A stretch of 50,028 nucleotides of DNA from Rubrobacter sp. (GCA_013695475.1 JACDAJ010000045.1:1-50028), one strand, 5' to 3'. Shown: positions 31,020 through 38,929, numbered from the stretch's first letter. The notes: generated by a model not told the origin, from the letters alone. Translations and numbers: made by a program.

Positions 31020-32050
31020 GAAATCCCCATCATCCACACGCTTCCGTCATCGCTCCCGACGGCGGCCCGTTTGTCGTCCGGCGAGAACGTGAGCGTGGAG
31101 ATGGCGGAGCCGAGTGTCGTGACGGCGAGCGGACTCTCCGTCCGGCCCGGCTCCCAGAGAACCGCGAGGCCGTCGCCGCCGCCGGAGAGAAGGAGGTTCC
31201 CCCTTCGCTGGTACGAGAGCGTGCTCACGAACTCTGTGTGGGCTTCGAGGGAGAGCGGGCGCGAACCCTCCGGCCCCTTTCCACCGCAGTCCCATACTGT
31301 CACGGCCTCGGCGCCTCCGGTCGCGAGGTATCGGCTGTGCGCGTCCCATGCGAGTTCGCGGACTTTCGTGGCGTAGCCGAACATTTGGAGATCCATGCCG
31401 TGCGAGACGATCCAGAAATGGACGGTGGAATCTTGATCCCCGGTCGCTATGTACTTCCCGTTCGGACTCCACGAAATTTTGAGCGTCGAACCCTGCCACT
31501 CGAATTTCCTGGCGGGCTTCGGGCTTCCGGGCTTCCACAGGCTCACGCCGCCGTATGCGGACGTTGCGAGATCCCGCGCCGAACCCGGCTTCCACTCGAC
31601 GTCGGAGACGGTGCTTTGATGATCCTCGGATTCCCAGAGAAGCTCGCCGCTCCTCTTCCACATTCTTATTTTCTTCGCCGCCGAACTCACGAGATGCTTC
31701 CCGTCCGGCGAGAAGGCGACTTTCTCGACCCATTGACTTCCGCCGTCGAGTTCCTTCCCTTCGCCGCTGTTTACGTCCCACAGCCGGACTTTCCCATCCT
31801 GACCCGCGCTCGCGAGGACACCGCGAGTATTCCACGAGAGCGAGGTCGTCCCGAAGCCGTGGCCGGAGAGGCGTTTCAAAACCTCCCCGGTGTCCGCTTC
31901 GAGGATCGAGATCGGCTCCGCCACGTCCGCCGCCGCGACGGTTCGCCCGTCGGAAGACCACGCGAGGTCGTTCACATAGTCGTCGAGGGAGGCCCGCCAG
32001 AGAGTGTCGAGGCCGTTCGCCTTCCTCCCGGCTACTTTTCCGCGAGGCAC
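31016..32050 (-). CDS. WD40-repeat protein in COG0523 operon
   Basis: 344 residues composed of about seven WD40 units: each has a GH-like turn and ends in a W-D or similar pair ([79 protein letters not shown]). It likely folds as a seven-bladed propeller and lacks any enzyme domain or signal peptide, so it should be a cytosolic scaffold. GTG 32050 lies 19 bases inside the end of the COG0523 gene, with AAGGGA upstream. WD40 proteins next to zinc-regulated COG0523 GTPases are, as I recall, seen in other bacteria; their role is unknown. Confidence 0.88.
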   Translation of the reverse strand: MPRGKVAGRKANGLDTLWRASLDDYVNDLAWSSDGRTVAAADVAEPISILEADTGEVLKRLSGHGFGTTSLSWNTRGVLASAGQDGKVRLWDVNSGEGKELDGGSQWVEKVAFSPDGKHLVSSAAKKIRMWKRSGELLWESEDHQSTVSDVEWKPGSARDLATSAYGGVSLWKPGSPKPARKFEWQGSTLKISWSPNGKYIATGDQDSTVHFWIVSHGMDLQMFGYATKVRELAWDAHSRYLATGGAEAVTVWDCGGKGPEGSRPLSLEAHTEFVSTLSYQRRGNLLLSGGGDGLAVLWEPGRTESPLAVTTLGSAISTLTFSPDDKRAAVGSDDGSVWMMGIS

Positions 32051-33393
32051 GCTTCGAATCCCTTGTTGAGTTCCTCCCGGTTCAAATTCCGACCGATGAA
32101 GATGAGCGAGTTCGTCCGTTCCTCGCCCTCCCTCCACGGGCGGTCGGGCCTCCCGTCGAAAAGCATATGCACCCCCTGGAAAACGAAGCGCGTGTCCTCG
32201 CCCGCGAGGCTCAAAACTCCCTTCATGCGAAAGATGTCCTGCCCGAGATTTTGAAGGACGTCCCCGAGCCACGCATTGAATTTCTGAACGTCGAGGTCGC
32301 CGGGAGTCGTGATCCCCACCGACGTCACCTCGTCGTCATGCTCGTGGTCCGGCGCATATTCTCTTTCGAGAACGGGCGAGAGGGGAGTCCCGTTCCCCCG
32401 AAGCTCAGCCTCGAACTCCTCCGGATAATGCTCCGTGAAAAGCGCGTACGCCCCCGCCTCGGAAATTTCCACCCCGAAGCTCGATTTGCCGCCCCCGAGG
32501 TCGAGTTCATATACTTTCTGCGACGGGACGATGCTCTTCCCGGCCTCCACCGGATGCTCCTCGCCGGAGAAAAGAAGCACCGTGCGGTCGCGGGCGAGGT
32601 CGAGTTCCACCGAGTCGGCGTTTGAGATCGGAAGAATCGCCGCCTTCATCGCGGGGTCCGGCCCTTCCTCGAAGGCGAACTCGTATTTCCCGGCTTCGAG
32701 TTCGTAGACTCCGGCCCACTCGAACGGGTATTCCGGCTCCATGAACTTCGGGTCGATGTCGAGGGCGCGGTCAAGGTTGAAACCACCGACGTCGAGGACT
32801 TTGTCGAGTTCGAGGACGGCATCTTTGGTTCGGTATATCTTCGCCGCCGCGTTCATGGACCGGATGCGGGCTTCGAGTTTGTCAACCTCGCCCTCCTCGA
32901 CGAGATCCACCTTGTTCAAAAGGATGACGTCGGCGAAGGCTATTTGCTCGGTGACCTCGGGGCTGTCGTCGAAATGCTGCGAAACATGCTTCGCGTCCAC
33001 GAGCGTCGTCACGGAGTCGAGTTGCATTTTGTCTCGCATTTCGTCGTCCATGAAGAAAGTTTGGGCGACGGGGCCGGGGTCGGCCATTCCGGTCGTCTCG
33101 ATCATGATGTAGTCGAAGCGGTCGCGCCGCTTCATGAGGTTTCCGAGGATGCGGATGAGGTCGCCGCGCACGGTGCAGCAAATGCAGCCGTTGTTCATCT
33201 CGAAGACTTCCTCGTCCGCCCCGATGACGAGTTCCTGATCCACGCCGACCTCGCCGAACTCGTTCTCGATTACCGCGATCCTCTTCCCGTGGTTCTCCGT
33301 CAAAATCCGGTTCAACAAAGTCGTCTTCCCACTCCCGAGAAACCCCGTCAATACCGTGACCGGAACCCGACTCCCCTCCAAAACCTCGGTCAT
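32032..33393 (-). CDS. COG0523 (CobW/Zng1-type) metallochaperone GTPase
   Basis: 453 residues. G1 GFLGSGKTT (17-25), the metal-binding GCICC with Cys70, Cys72 and Cys73, [11 protein letters not shown]4 NKVD (160-163) and a CobW C-terminal domain. An insertion of about 100 residues (about 225-345) separates the G domain from the C-terminal domain; it includes strands such as [14 protein letters not shown] and a DHEHDDE cluster. COG0523 proteins deliver zinc to client enzymes using GTP. The palindrome at 33432-33449 lies 39 bases upstream, suggesting Fur-family control. WD40 and small CxxC genes are co-translated downstream. Confidence 0.93.
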   Translation of the reverse strand: MTEVLEGSRVPVTVLTGFLGSGKTTLLNRILTENHGKRIAVIENEFGEVGVDQELVIGADEEVFEMNNGCICCTVRGDLIRILGNLMKRRDRFDYIMIETTGMADPGPVAQTFFMDDEMRDKMQLDSVTTLVDAKHVSQHFDDSPEVTEQIAFADVILLNKVDLVEEGEVDKLEARIRSMNAAAKIYRTKDAVLELDKVLDVGGFNLDRALDIDPKFMEPEYPFEWAGVYELEAGKYEFAFEEGPDPAMKAAILPISNADSVELDLARDRTVLLFSGEEHPVEAGKSIVPSQKVYELDLGGGKSSFGVEISEAGAYALFTEHYPEEFEAELRGNGTPLSPVLEREYAPDHEHDDEVTSVGITTPGDLDVQKFNAWLGDVLQNLGQDIFRMKGVLSLAGEDTRFVFQGVHMLFDGRPDRPWREGEERTNSLIFIGRNLNREELNKGFEACLAEK

Positions 33394-33429
33394 GCCAACC
33401 CTTCCTTTCTCCTCGAAAATTCTTCCAGT

Positions 33430-34032
33430 TCATAATGATACGTCATTATTGATCCGTTGTGATCCGTCGAAACCGGAGTTGGAAATTGCCTCGCCGCCCC
33501 CGAAGAACCGGGCGAGTTCCATCCACGCCTCCGGCATTCCCTCCGAGGACGCGGACTTCTTCGGCCACGAAGCGACGCAAGCTCTCCGATACTCCTCCCC
33601 GAAATCGTCTCGAACCCATGCCTCGTATTCCGAGAGACGCTCCGAAATCCCGGCGAGGAGCCGCCACGCCGACGTCCTTTCCCGCTCGGAGCGGGGCATT
33701 CGGCACCGAGGCATATCCGAAGCCCGCCACGCTATACCGTCGAGCCGGCTGCCGGGAAGTAGCTTCGGCGAGAACTTTCTTCGTTCGAGATAAAGCGAGC
33801 CGACGCCCTCCTCCAAATACACGATTCCGAAGCCCCAAAGCCGGGTTTCACGACGGTTCTTCGGCTCTTTCCAGACATAACATGAGGGTGTGTTCATTCC
33901 GTCTGGCGGGGGTATTTTCGAGAATCCGTATGCGACGAGCGCGTTCCCGGGGGCGCGGGAGATGTCTCGTCCGAAGCACCACATTTGCTGGTCGAGGAGG
34001 ACGCGCCCGAGTTTGAGAACGTCCGAAGGCAT
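33430..34032 (-). CDS. hypothetical protein of 200 residues upstream of COG0523
   Basis: Soluble, with many Trp, Arg and Glu residues. Visible stretches: GRVLLDQQMWCFGRDISR, LVAYGFSKIPPPDGM, RETRLWGFGIVYLEEG, SLYLERRKFSPKLLPG and YEAWVRDDFGEEYRR. The blend of short strands and a helical C-terminus looks like a small globular domain, but I recognise no family. It starts at ATG 34032 and ends at 33430, where its last codons (NNDVSL) lie over the palindromic operator of the COG0523 operon. Upstream is GC-rich repeat DNA. The product may be a regulator or accessory, without evidence. Confidence 0.7.
   Translation of the reverse strand: MPSDVLKLGRVLLDQQMWCFGRDISRAPGNALVAYGFSKIPPPDGMNTPSCYVWKEPKNRRETRLWGFGIVYLEEGVGSLYLERRKFSPKLLPGSRLDGIAWRASDMPRCRMPRSERERTSAWRLLAGISERLSEYEAWVRDDFGEEYRRACVASWPKKSASSEGMPEAWMELARFFGGGEAISNSGFDGSQRINNDVSL
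33432..33449. promoter_or_regulatory. Fur-family-like palindromic operator of COG0523 operon
   Basis: ATAATGA TACG TCATTAT is a perfect inverted repeat with seven-base arms, lying just upstream of the COG0523 gene and over the last codons of the gene before it. It shares AATGATA plus CGTCAT with the SmtB-like operator at 26852. Confidence 0.65.
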
Positions 34033-34148
34033 GTATTTCGCACGCTCCGCTCGCCGGGAGTGGGGGGTGGGCGGCGGCGCGGGCTTCGCTCCCCCGTCTT
34101 TCCCAACTCTCGACTCCCGAAGCGGAGCGACCTCTCGAATTCCGGTCT
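34033..34148. repeat. GGGAGTGGGG/GACTCCCGAAGC spacer repeat
   Basis: CTCCGCTCGCCGGGAGTGGG is matched by ACTCTCGACTCCCGAAGCGG and GGAGCGACC, giving an imperfect inverted repeat. Related DNA lies at 26900-27120 and 28770-29290. No gene. Confidence 0.5.
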
Positions 34149-34514
34149 TCAAAGCGTTATTACTTGATCCGGAGGGTTCCCGGAGAGCGCGCCGTAAAGG
34201 TCGGGGAAGCACCCGACGCTCACGCCTTCGACGGTTCCGATGGGCTTCGCGGATCTTGCCTCTCCTTCGGCGAGGCCGCGTTCGAGAGCGCATTGATCGC
34301 AGAGCATGAGCATGACGTTCTTCTCCTTCGCGACTTTCGAGAGACGTTCGCCCATCGGGTCTCCCTGCCGGAGAAGGTACGTATTGTCGTCGAAGAAGAA
34401 CATTCCGACGACATCGGCGCCGTGGTCGCCGTCCTCGAGCTGGGGGAGGATCATCCGCCCCAATTTGTAGCTCGCGGTATGCCCCGAACTGCTGAAAACA
34501 TAAGCCACCTTCAT
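34149..34514 (-). CDS. DsrE-like sulfur-carrier family protein
   Basis: 121 residues. The N-terminus MKVAYVFSSSGHTASYKLG, VVGMFFFDDNTYLLRQGD, the Cys pair in MLCDQCALERG and the third Cys of VGCFPDLY match the DsrE/DsrF-like fold (SaoD-type branch). Such proteins carry sulfur or selenium as persulfide in relay pathways. The divergent neighbour is a SufE-like gene, consistent with sulfur transfer. Start ATG at 34514 follows GAGAGGA. A TTGACC promoter-like element lies upstream on the minus strand. It sits inside the zinc locus without a direct metal motif. Confidence 0.8.
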   Translation of the reverse strand: MKVAYVFSSSGHTASYKLGRMILPQLEDGDHGADVVGMFFFDDNTYLLRQGDPMGERLSKVAKEKNVMLMLCDQCALERGLAEGEARSAKPIGTVEGVSVGCFPDLYGALSGNPPDQVITL

Positions 34515-34592
34515 ACCGAAGTTCCTCTCGTCGCCGCCAACCGAATATCTTAAAATGATAATTTAATATCGTAATGGTCAAGGGGAAGTTTT

Positions 34593-34601
34593 TGGTATCA
34601 T
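34593..34601 (+). promoter_or_regulatory. extended -10 of sufE-like gene, leaderless
   Basis: TGGTATCAT is an extended -10 (TG, one base, TATCAT). The ATG at 34608 begins six bases later, so the mRNA likely starts at the start codon. No good -35 is seen. Confidence 0.55.
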
Positions 34602-34607
34602 CGGAGA

Positions 34608-35054
34608 ATGATGGATACACCGAAAAGGCTCGAAGCGATCGTCGAGGAATTCAGGGAGGCTCCGGCTTCTTTCAAGTTGCCGATGCTCCTCGAATATTCG
34701 AAGAAGGTTCCACCGTTGCCGCCGCATCTCGAAGGTCGGCAGGACGCGATGGAGCAAGTCCACGAATGCCAGACCCCGTTCTTCCTCGCCGAGGACATAG
34801 ACGACGAGGGGCGGGTGACGATGTACTTCGACGCTCCACAGGAGGCTCCGACGACGAGGAGTTTCGCGGGTGTCGTGTACGAGGGTTTGAACGGACTCAC
34901 CGCCGGGGAGATCCTCGGAACCCCCGACGATTTCTATATTCGGATGGGTTTGTCGGAGGTCGTTTCGCCGCTTCGCCAGCGAGGGATTTCGGCGATACTT
35001 TGGCGCCTCAAAAAACGCATCCGCGCCGAGATGGAGACTCGGGAGGCTTCGTAG
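34608..35054 (+). CDS. sufE: SufE-family Fe-S assembly protein
   Basis: 148 residues. KRLEAIVEEFREAP opens the SufE fold, and Cys54 in HECQTPFF is the persulfide acceptor; TRSFAGVVYEGLNGLT and FYIRMGLSEVVSPLR are further family blocks. SufE takes sulfur from the desulfurase SufS and passes it to the SufBCD scaffold; SufS is not in the window. Two ATGs (34608 and 34611) follow an extended -10 with no ribosome site, so leaderless initiation is likely. It is divergent from the DsrE-like gene. Confidence 0.93.
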   Translation: MMDTPKRLEAIVEEFREAPASFKLPMLLEYSKKVPPLPPHLEGRQDAMEQVHECQTPFFLAEDIDDEGRVTMYFDAPQEAPTTRSFAGVVYEGLNGLTAGEILGTPDDFYIRMGLSEVVSPLRQRGISAILWRLKKRIRAEMETREAS

Positions 35055-35275
35055 TTTTCAGCGATTGGCTTTCAGCCGTCAGCAAAGACGAAAGTCGGGC
35101 GATTGCGGGAGGAAGCCTCGCCGATGAGGTGGTTTGCGTTCGCGGCTCTCGCCATCGGATGCGGTTGATCTCGCTTCCGCTTCCCCGGCTTTGAAGCGAC
35201 ATCCGGAGATTCGCCCATCATGCCGAAGCGTCATTGTCCGAGGGCGTTTTTGCCTTTGCTTCGCAAGCCGCCGGA

Positions 35276-35983
35276 TCAGCCTTTCCGGGCCACCCATCCA
35301 CCGAAGAGTATCGCGTTGTAAAACCGCTCGACGTCTTTGAATCCGGCCTCGCCGAGAAGTTCGAGTATCCGCTCCTCCGGGACGAAGTGGATGTTCGCGT
35401 GGAGGTCGTCGAACCATTTTTCGAGGTCTTCTTCGCTCATTCCGGTGGCGCTTTGGCGGGCTTTCTTCGTCTCCATGAAGCGGGGGAACTTCGGAGAGTT
35501 TTTGTCGGCGTGGAGGTCGGCGAGGATGAAGGGGGAGTCGGGCTTCATTCGGGCGGAGATGCTTTCGAGGAGGGCGAGCTTTTCTCCGTCGTCGGGGAGG
35601 AAGTGCATCACGAGTATGAGCGTCGCCGCGTCATATGGCTCGGACTCGGGGAGGTCGTGGACGAATCCGGTGTGGATTTCGGCTCTTTCGGAGAGGCCGC
35701 GCTCTTCGAGGCGGCGTTTCGCGATGGCGGTCATTTCGCGGGAGGGGTCGGCTCCGGTGAACGTCCATTTCGGATTGCGTTCGGCGAAGTATGAAAGCTC
35801 CATTCCGGTGCCGGAGCCCGCGATGAGGAGGCGGGGTGTTTCGGGGGCGTTCTCCATTCCAGTCTTTATGAAGAACATCGCCATGTCGTGGAGCGCTTCG
35901 TAGCCGGGGATGGTCTTCCGGGTCCACGCATCGTACTTTCCCGCCCGCTCCTCGTCGAAACGCTCGCCATTCGTCATCGCCAT
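35276..35983 (-). CDS. class I SAM-dependent methyltransferase
   Basis: 235 residues. The Rossmann-type core begins near residue 50: LLIAGSGTGMELSYFAE (motif I, with the expected GxGxG replaced by GSGTG), TFTGADPS with the acidic residue after strand beta2, VHDLPESEPYDAATLILVM (motifs II/III), and MKPDSPFILADLHAD. The acceptor is not evident. AAGGAT lies eight bases before the ATG. Upstream lies palindromic repeat copy 5. No operon partner is evident; the spacing on both sides is filled with repeat DNA. Confidence 0.88.
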   Translation of the reverse strand: MAMTNGERFDEERAGKYDAWTRKTIPGYEALHDMAMFFIKTGMENAPETPRLLIAGSGTGMELSYFAERNPKWTFTGADPSREMTAIAKRRLEERGLSERAEIHTGFVHDLPESEPYDAATLILVMHFLPDDGEKLALLESISARMKPDSPFILADLHADKNSPKFPRFMETKKARQSATGMSEEDLEKWFDDLHANIHFVPEERILELLGEAGFKDVERFYNAILFGGWVARKG

Positions 35984-35989
35984 GGTTCA

Positions 35990-36197
35990 TCCTTTGATAG
36001 CCAGCTCGCCCTCGGTTTTTACCAAAAACCAAAAACCAAGTGCGGTAGCGGAGCGACCTTCGCCAACTCGCCCTCTCCACGCCCGGCCCACCCTCCCGGA
36101 AGTCGAAAAACGTGTACAAACCGAAGAACAAAACGAAAGTTCCCACCGCGAGCAACGCCCCTCGCCATCCCACCCTCGAAATTCCCTCCACCGCCAT
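35990..36197 (-). pseudogene. possible small membrane protein run into a repeat
   Basis: An ATG at 36197 after AGAGAGG opens MAVEGISRVGWRGALLAVG and TFVLFFGLYTFFDFREGG, a plausible one-helix protein. After about 40 residues the frame reads through palindromic repeat copy 5 and into the methyltransferase gene in another frame. The original 3' end may have been replaced by the repeat. Weakly supported. Confidence 0.35.
36011..36037. repeat. TTGGTTATTGG palindromic repeat, copy 5 (short)
   Basis: CTCGGTTTTTACC and AAAAACCAAAAACC, a shortened form upstream of the methyltransferase gene, followed by GCGGTAGCGGAGCGACC as in other copies. Confidence 0.65.
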
Positions 36198-36243
36198 GCC
36201 GTCCTCTCTTCCGTGTCCGAACCGACGAAACCATCGAAGTCCA

Positions 36244-36266
36244 TAATTAATAACATATTATCGTTT
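36244..36266. promoter_or_regulatory. AT-rich palindrome and promoter region before yidD
   Basis: TAATA ACA TATTA lies in an AT-rich patch (ATAATTAATAACATATTATC) unlike the surrounding DNA. Downstream, TTAATG and TAAAAT (36288-36293) are 17 bases apart, a promoter for the leader ORF and yidD. The palindrome may be an operator. Confidence 0.5.
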
Positions 36267-36299
36267 AATGGTCGAGGCGGGACGGGATAAAATAGGGGG

Positions 36300-36329
36300 A
36301 TGGAGATTTGCGGGAAGGTTTCGGGATGA
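36300..36329 (+). CDS. nine-codon leader peptide before yidD
   Basis: ATG at 36300, six bases after TAAAAT (36288-36293), opens MEICGKVSG, ending with a TGA at 36327 that overlaps the yidD ATG as ATGA. The arrangement would allow a leaderless mRNA to be entered at this codon and translation to be passed to yidD by re-initiation. This is inferred from layout; no independent conservation is seen here. Confidence 0.45.
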   Translation: MEICGKVSG

Positions 36330-36538
36330 TCGGGCGTGGGTTCATTGCGGTGATCCGTGTTTACCAGCGGTTCATTTCGCTGCTGCTTCCGCCTTCGTGC
36401 CGATTCACGCCATCGTGTTCGAAGTACGCTGTCGCGGCCATACAAAAGCACGGGGCGATAAAGGGTGTCGCTCTCGGGGCATGGCGCGTGCTTCGTTGCA
36501 ATCCGTTTTGCAAAGGCGGCCATGATCCGGTTCCGTGA
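36326..36538 (+). CDS. yidD: membrane protein insertion efficiency factor YidD
   Basis: 70 residues. The YidD pattern is complete: [20 protein letters not shown] near 13-32, then [14 protein letters not shown], and the Cys-rich end [14 protein letters not shown]. It is a small membrane-associated protein assisting YidC-mediated insertion; YidC is not in the window. Start ATG 36326 overlaps the leader ORF stop, with GGGAAGG seven bases upstream; a TTG at 36308 in frame is an alternative. Its gene sits between the methyltransferase and the second Fur-family gene. Confidence 0.93.
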   Translation: MIGRGFIAVIRVYQRFISLLLPPSCRFTPSCSKYAVAAIQKHGAIKGVALGAWRVLRCNPFCKGGHDPVP

Positions 36539-36702
36539 GGCCGCGCGGCTTTCGCCCTCTTCGACGCCTCTCTCTTCGGTGAGTGATCGGCTCCGGTGGA
36601 AATCTTGCATCGCCGCGGCGCGGGGTTCGGTTCGCAGTCGAGCGGATGGGTCGCGCCTTCGCCCCCGAAAACGATAACGGCGAATCGCCGAGGGGTGGGT
36701 CA

Positions 36703-36711
36703 TGATAGTAT
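36703..36711 (+). promoter_or_regulatory. extended -10 of second Fur-family gene, leaderless
   Basis: TGATAGTAT is an extended -10; the ATG at 36718 begins six bases later with no ribosome site. Confidence 0.55.
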
Positions 36712-36717
36712 TTTGGC

Positions 36718-37101
36718 ATGGCTGTGAAGAGGCGGACGAGGCAGCGGGAGGCGATCCTCGGTGTGATCGAGGGTTCGGACGGGCCTTTGTCGGTGGGCGA
36801 GGTTCACGAATTGGCGGGGCGGGAGATACCCGGCCTCGGGATCGCGACTGTGTACCGGAACATAAAGCTCCTCAAGGAGGAGGGTGTGATCGTCGCCGTC
36901 GAGCTTCCGGGCGAGGAGCCGCGCTATGAGCCGGATGGCCGCGGTCACCACCACCACTTCCGATGCAGAAACTGCGAGCGCACCTTCGACCTCGAAGAAT
37001 GCCCGGTCGGCATCCCCGACGGGACGACCCTGCCGGGCGGCTACCGGGTCGAGGGTCACAGCCTGACTTTGTACGGACGATGCACGAACTGCCCCGAATA
37101 A
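36718..37101 (+). CDS. second Fur-family regulator
   Basis: 127 residues. Winged-helix domain with RTRQREAILGVIEGS and ATVYRNIKLLKEEGV, then the HHHH run at 77-80 and zinc pairs Cys83-x2-Cys86 and Cys122-x2-Cys125. It resembles the first Fur-family protein but is clearly distinct, so it is not a recent copy. The two could divide zinc limitation, iron or peroxide sensing; the operon context (SlyD, COG0523 GTPase) points to zinc as well. Leaderless start after TGATAGTAT. The SlyD gene starts four bases after its stop. Confidence 0.9.
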   Translation: MAVKRRTRQREAILGVIEGSDGPLSVGEVHELAGREIPGLGIATVYRNIKLLKEEGVIVAVELPGEEPRYEPDGRGHHHHFRCRNCERTFDLEECPVGIPDGTTLPGGYRVEGHSLTLYGRCTNCPE

Positions 37102-37105
37102 TCTT

Positions 37106-37588
37106 TTGAAAGTCGCCCCGAACACCGTCGTCTCCATCGAATACGTTTTGCGCGTCGAAGGTGAAATCGTGGATTCGACTCCCGAGGGCGAGCGCATTCT
37201 CTTTCTCCACGGCGAAGGCCACGTTCTCCCGCCCGGCCTCGAAGATTCGCTTTCCGGGAGGGAAGTCGGCTCTTTCCGCGTCACGCTCGCGCCGGACGAG
37301 GCCGTCGGGGAATACGACCCGGGCAAAGTGTTCACGGCGAAAAGGGGCGACTTCCCCGGAGATGCGAAGGTCGGAGTCGGGGAGGAATTCTATTTCGAGG
37401 ACGAGGGGGAGACTCCGGTGGCGGCGAAGATAATCTCCGTGGACGGCGACGACATCACCCTCGACTCGAATCCCGAACTCGCCGGAAAGACACTCGAATA
37501 CGAGGGAATCGTCCACGATGTCCGGGCGGCGACGGATGAGGAGGTCGAGCATGGACATGTGCATGGCGAGGGGGGAGTGGAGCATTGA
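37106..37588 (+). CDS. SlyD-like FKBP prolyl isomerase with His-rich tail
   Basis: 160 residues. The FKBP core (TVVSIEYVLRVEGEIVDST, then FLHGEGHVLPPGLEDSLSG) is interrupted by an IF domain with GEYDPGKVF, the layout of SlyD. The C-terminus HGHVHGEGGVEH is a short metal-binding tail; full SlyD tails have more Cys and His. SlyD is a folding helper that also handles nickel, but here the context is zinc. The TTG start at 37106 is four bases after the Fur-family stop, so it is in the same operon. The gene is closed by palindromic repeat copy 6. Confidence 0.88.
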   Translation: MKVAPNTVVSIEYVLRVEGEIVDSTPEGERILFLHGEGHVLPPGLEDSLSGREVGSFRVTLAPDEAVGEYDPGKVFTAKRGDFPGDAKVGVGEEFYFEDEGETPVAAKIISVDGDDITLDSNPELAGKTLEYEGIVHDVRAATDEEVEHGHVHGEGGVEH

Positions 37589-37602
37589 CGTCTCGCTTCG
37601 CT

Positions 37603-37651
37603 CGGGTCATTGGTTTTCAGTTTTTGCCAATAACCAATAACCAATAACCGG
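37603..37651. repeat. TTGGTTATTGG palindromic repeat, copy 6
   Basis: GGGTCATTGGTTTTCAGTTT and TTGCCAATAACCAATAACC, then AATAACCGGGAGCGACC. The GGGAGCGACC tail lies directly before the COG0523-2 start and may provide its ribosome site. Confidence 0.8.
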
Positions 37652-37673
37652 GAGCGACCGAAGGGAGCGACCC

Positions 37674-38603
37674 ATGAGATTCAAGAAGCGGATACCGGTC
37701 ACGCTCGTCGGGGGGTTTCTCGGGGCGGGGAAGACGACGCTCGTGAATCGGCTCATCGAGTCGGGGGAGAAAAAATACGGCGTCGTCGTCAACGAATTCG
37801 GGGATGTGAATATTGACTCGGAGATTATCGAGGAGATGGAGGATGGCGGGGTCGCGGAACTCGGCGGAGGGTGTCTTTGCTGCGTCGGACGCGAGGATCT
37901 CTCCGTCGCATTGTATGGTCTCGTGTGCCGGGACGAGCCGCCGGAGCACATCCTCATCGAGCTGAGCGGGCTCGCCGACCCGGTTCCCGTCGCGCAGCAA
38001 TTACTCACGACCGAATGGCGCGGCCTCCTCGACCTCGACGGGATAGTCGCCGTCGCGGACGCGGTGAATTTGAGGGAGACGATGGACGAGGCGCCCGAGG
38101 GGAAGTCCCAGCTTGCGTATGCGAGCGTGGTGGTTTTGAACAAAGGGGATCTCGTCGGGGTGGCGAAGCTCGAAGAGGCCGAGGGGATCATCGAAGAACT
38201 GAATCCGATGGCGGAGGTCATAAAGACGAGCCGGGCGAAGGTCGAGACGAAGTACATCATCGGCCTCGGGGCTTTCTCGCCGGACTGGAAGCCGAGGGGG
38301 CATAAGCTGGCGCATGGCAAGAACATAAGCTCCGTCACGCTTCGGGCCGAGCGTCCGCTGAGGATCGAGGATTGGGTTTCGTTCCACCGCCGGATGATGA
38401 TCCGGCGCGAGGGAATATATCGCGCCAAAGGAATACTCCATTTCGAGGGGATGGACGAGCCGATGCTTCTCCAAGCCGTGCGCGGCCTGTACACTTTCGA
38501 GACATACGAAGGGAAGCACGACGGAGGCTCCGAACTCGTAGTCATCGGACGGAACCTCGACGAGGCCGAGTATCGGGAGGCGTTCGAGAAGGTTCTCGTG
38601 TGA
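37674..38603 (+). CDS. second COG0523 (CobW/Zng1-type) GTPase
   Basis: 309 residues, without the 100-residue insertion seen in the first copy. G1 GGFLGAGKTT, the metal site GGCLCC with Cys67, Cys69 and Cys70, ELSGLADPVP, G4 NKGD (156-159), and the compact CobW_C domain ending VVIGRNLDEAEYREAF. It is a metallochaperone GTPase. The two paralogues in the window are of different subfamilies. The RBS GGGAG overlaps the end of palindromic repeat copy 6. It follows the Fur-SlyD genes on the same strand and may be co-regulated with them. Confidence 0.92.
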   Translation: MRFKKRIPVTLVGGFLGAGKTTLVNRLIESGEKKYGVVVNEFGDVNIDSEIIEEMEDGGVAELGGGCLCCVGREDLSVALYGLVCRDEPPEHILIELSGLADPVPVAQQLLTTEWRGLLDLDGIVAVADAVNLRETMDEAPEGKSQLAYASVVVLNKGDLVGVAKLEEAEGIIEELNPMAEVIKTSRAKVETKYIIGLGAFSPDWKPRGHKLAHGKNISSVTLRAERPLRIEDWVSFHRRMMIRREGIYRAKGILHFEGMDEPMLLQAVRGLYTFETYEGKHDGGSELVVIGRNLDEAEYREAFEKVLV

Positions 38604-38929
38604 AAGCGAAGCGAGCTTCGCGCTTGTCAGCGTTTCAGCTAAAAACAGGTGGATGGAGGAACGTGTTTCCGCGCCGAAGGGCAACTCGCCGAGCAGTCTT
38701 TGCGATGGGCTGCGCTTCCCGAAAGCCGTATTCGTCTTCCCCCCGGCTCTCCACTGCCGAAGCGAGCGTCAGCGAGCGCGGAATCATTCGCTCGGATCCC
38801 GTGTCAGCCGTCGGCTGAAGACAGGCGTGGGAGGGGGTGGCTGCTCGGGGCGCGAAGTTTGCGGAGGAAGCTCCGCTCTCATCGTCGGGGGTCGTGATTC
38901 GGAGAATGACAAAAGCTGGCGGCTGGCGG
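38604..38929. other. 326-bp intergenic region with decayed repeats
   Basis: No credible gene. It starts with GCGAAGCGAGCTTCGCGC and GTCAGCGTTTCAGCTAAAAA, has GCTTCCCGAAAGCCGTATTC (compare 10389), then TCATTCGCTCGGATCCCGTG and GTCAGCCGTCGGCTGAAGAC. Several repeat families overlap here. Confidence 0.5.
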
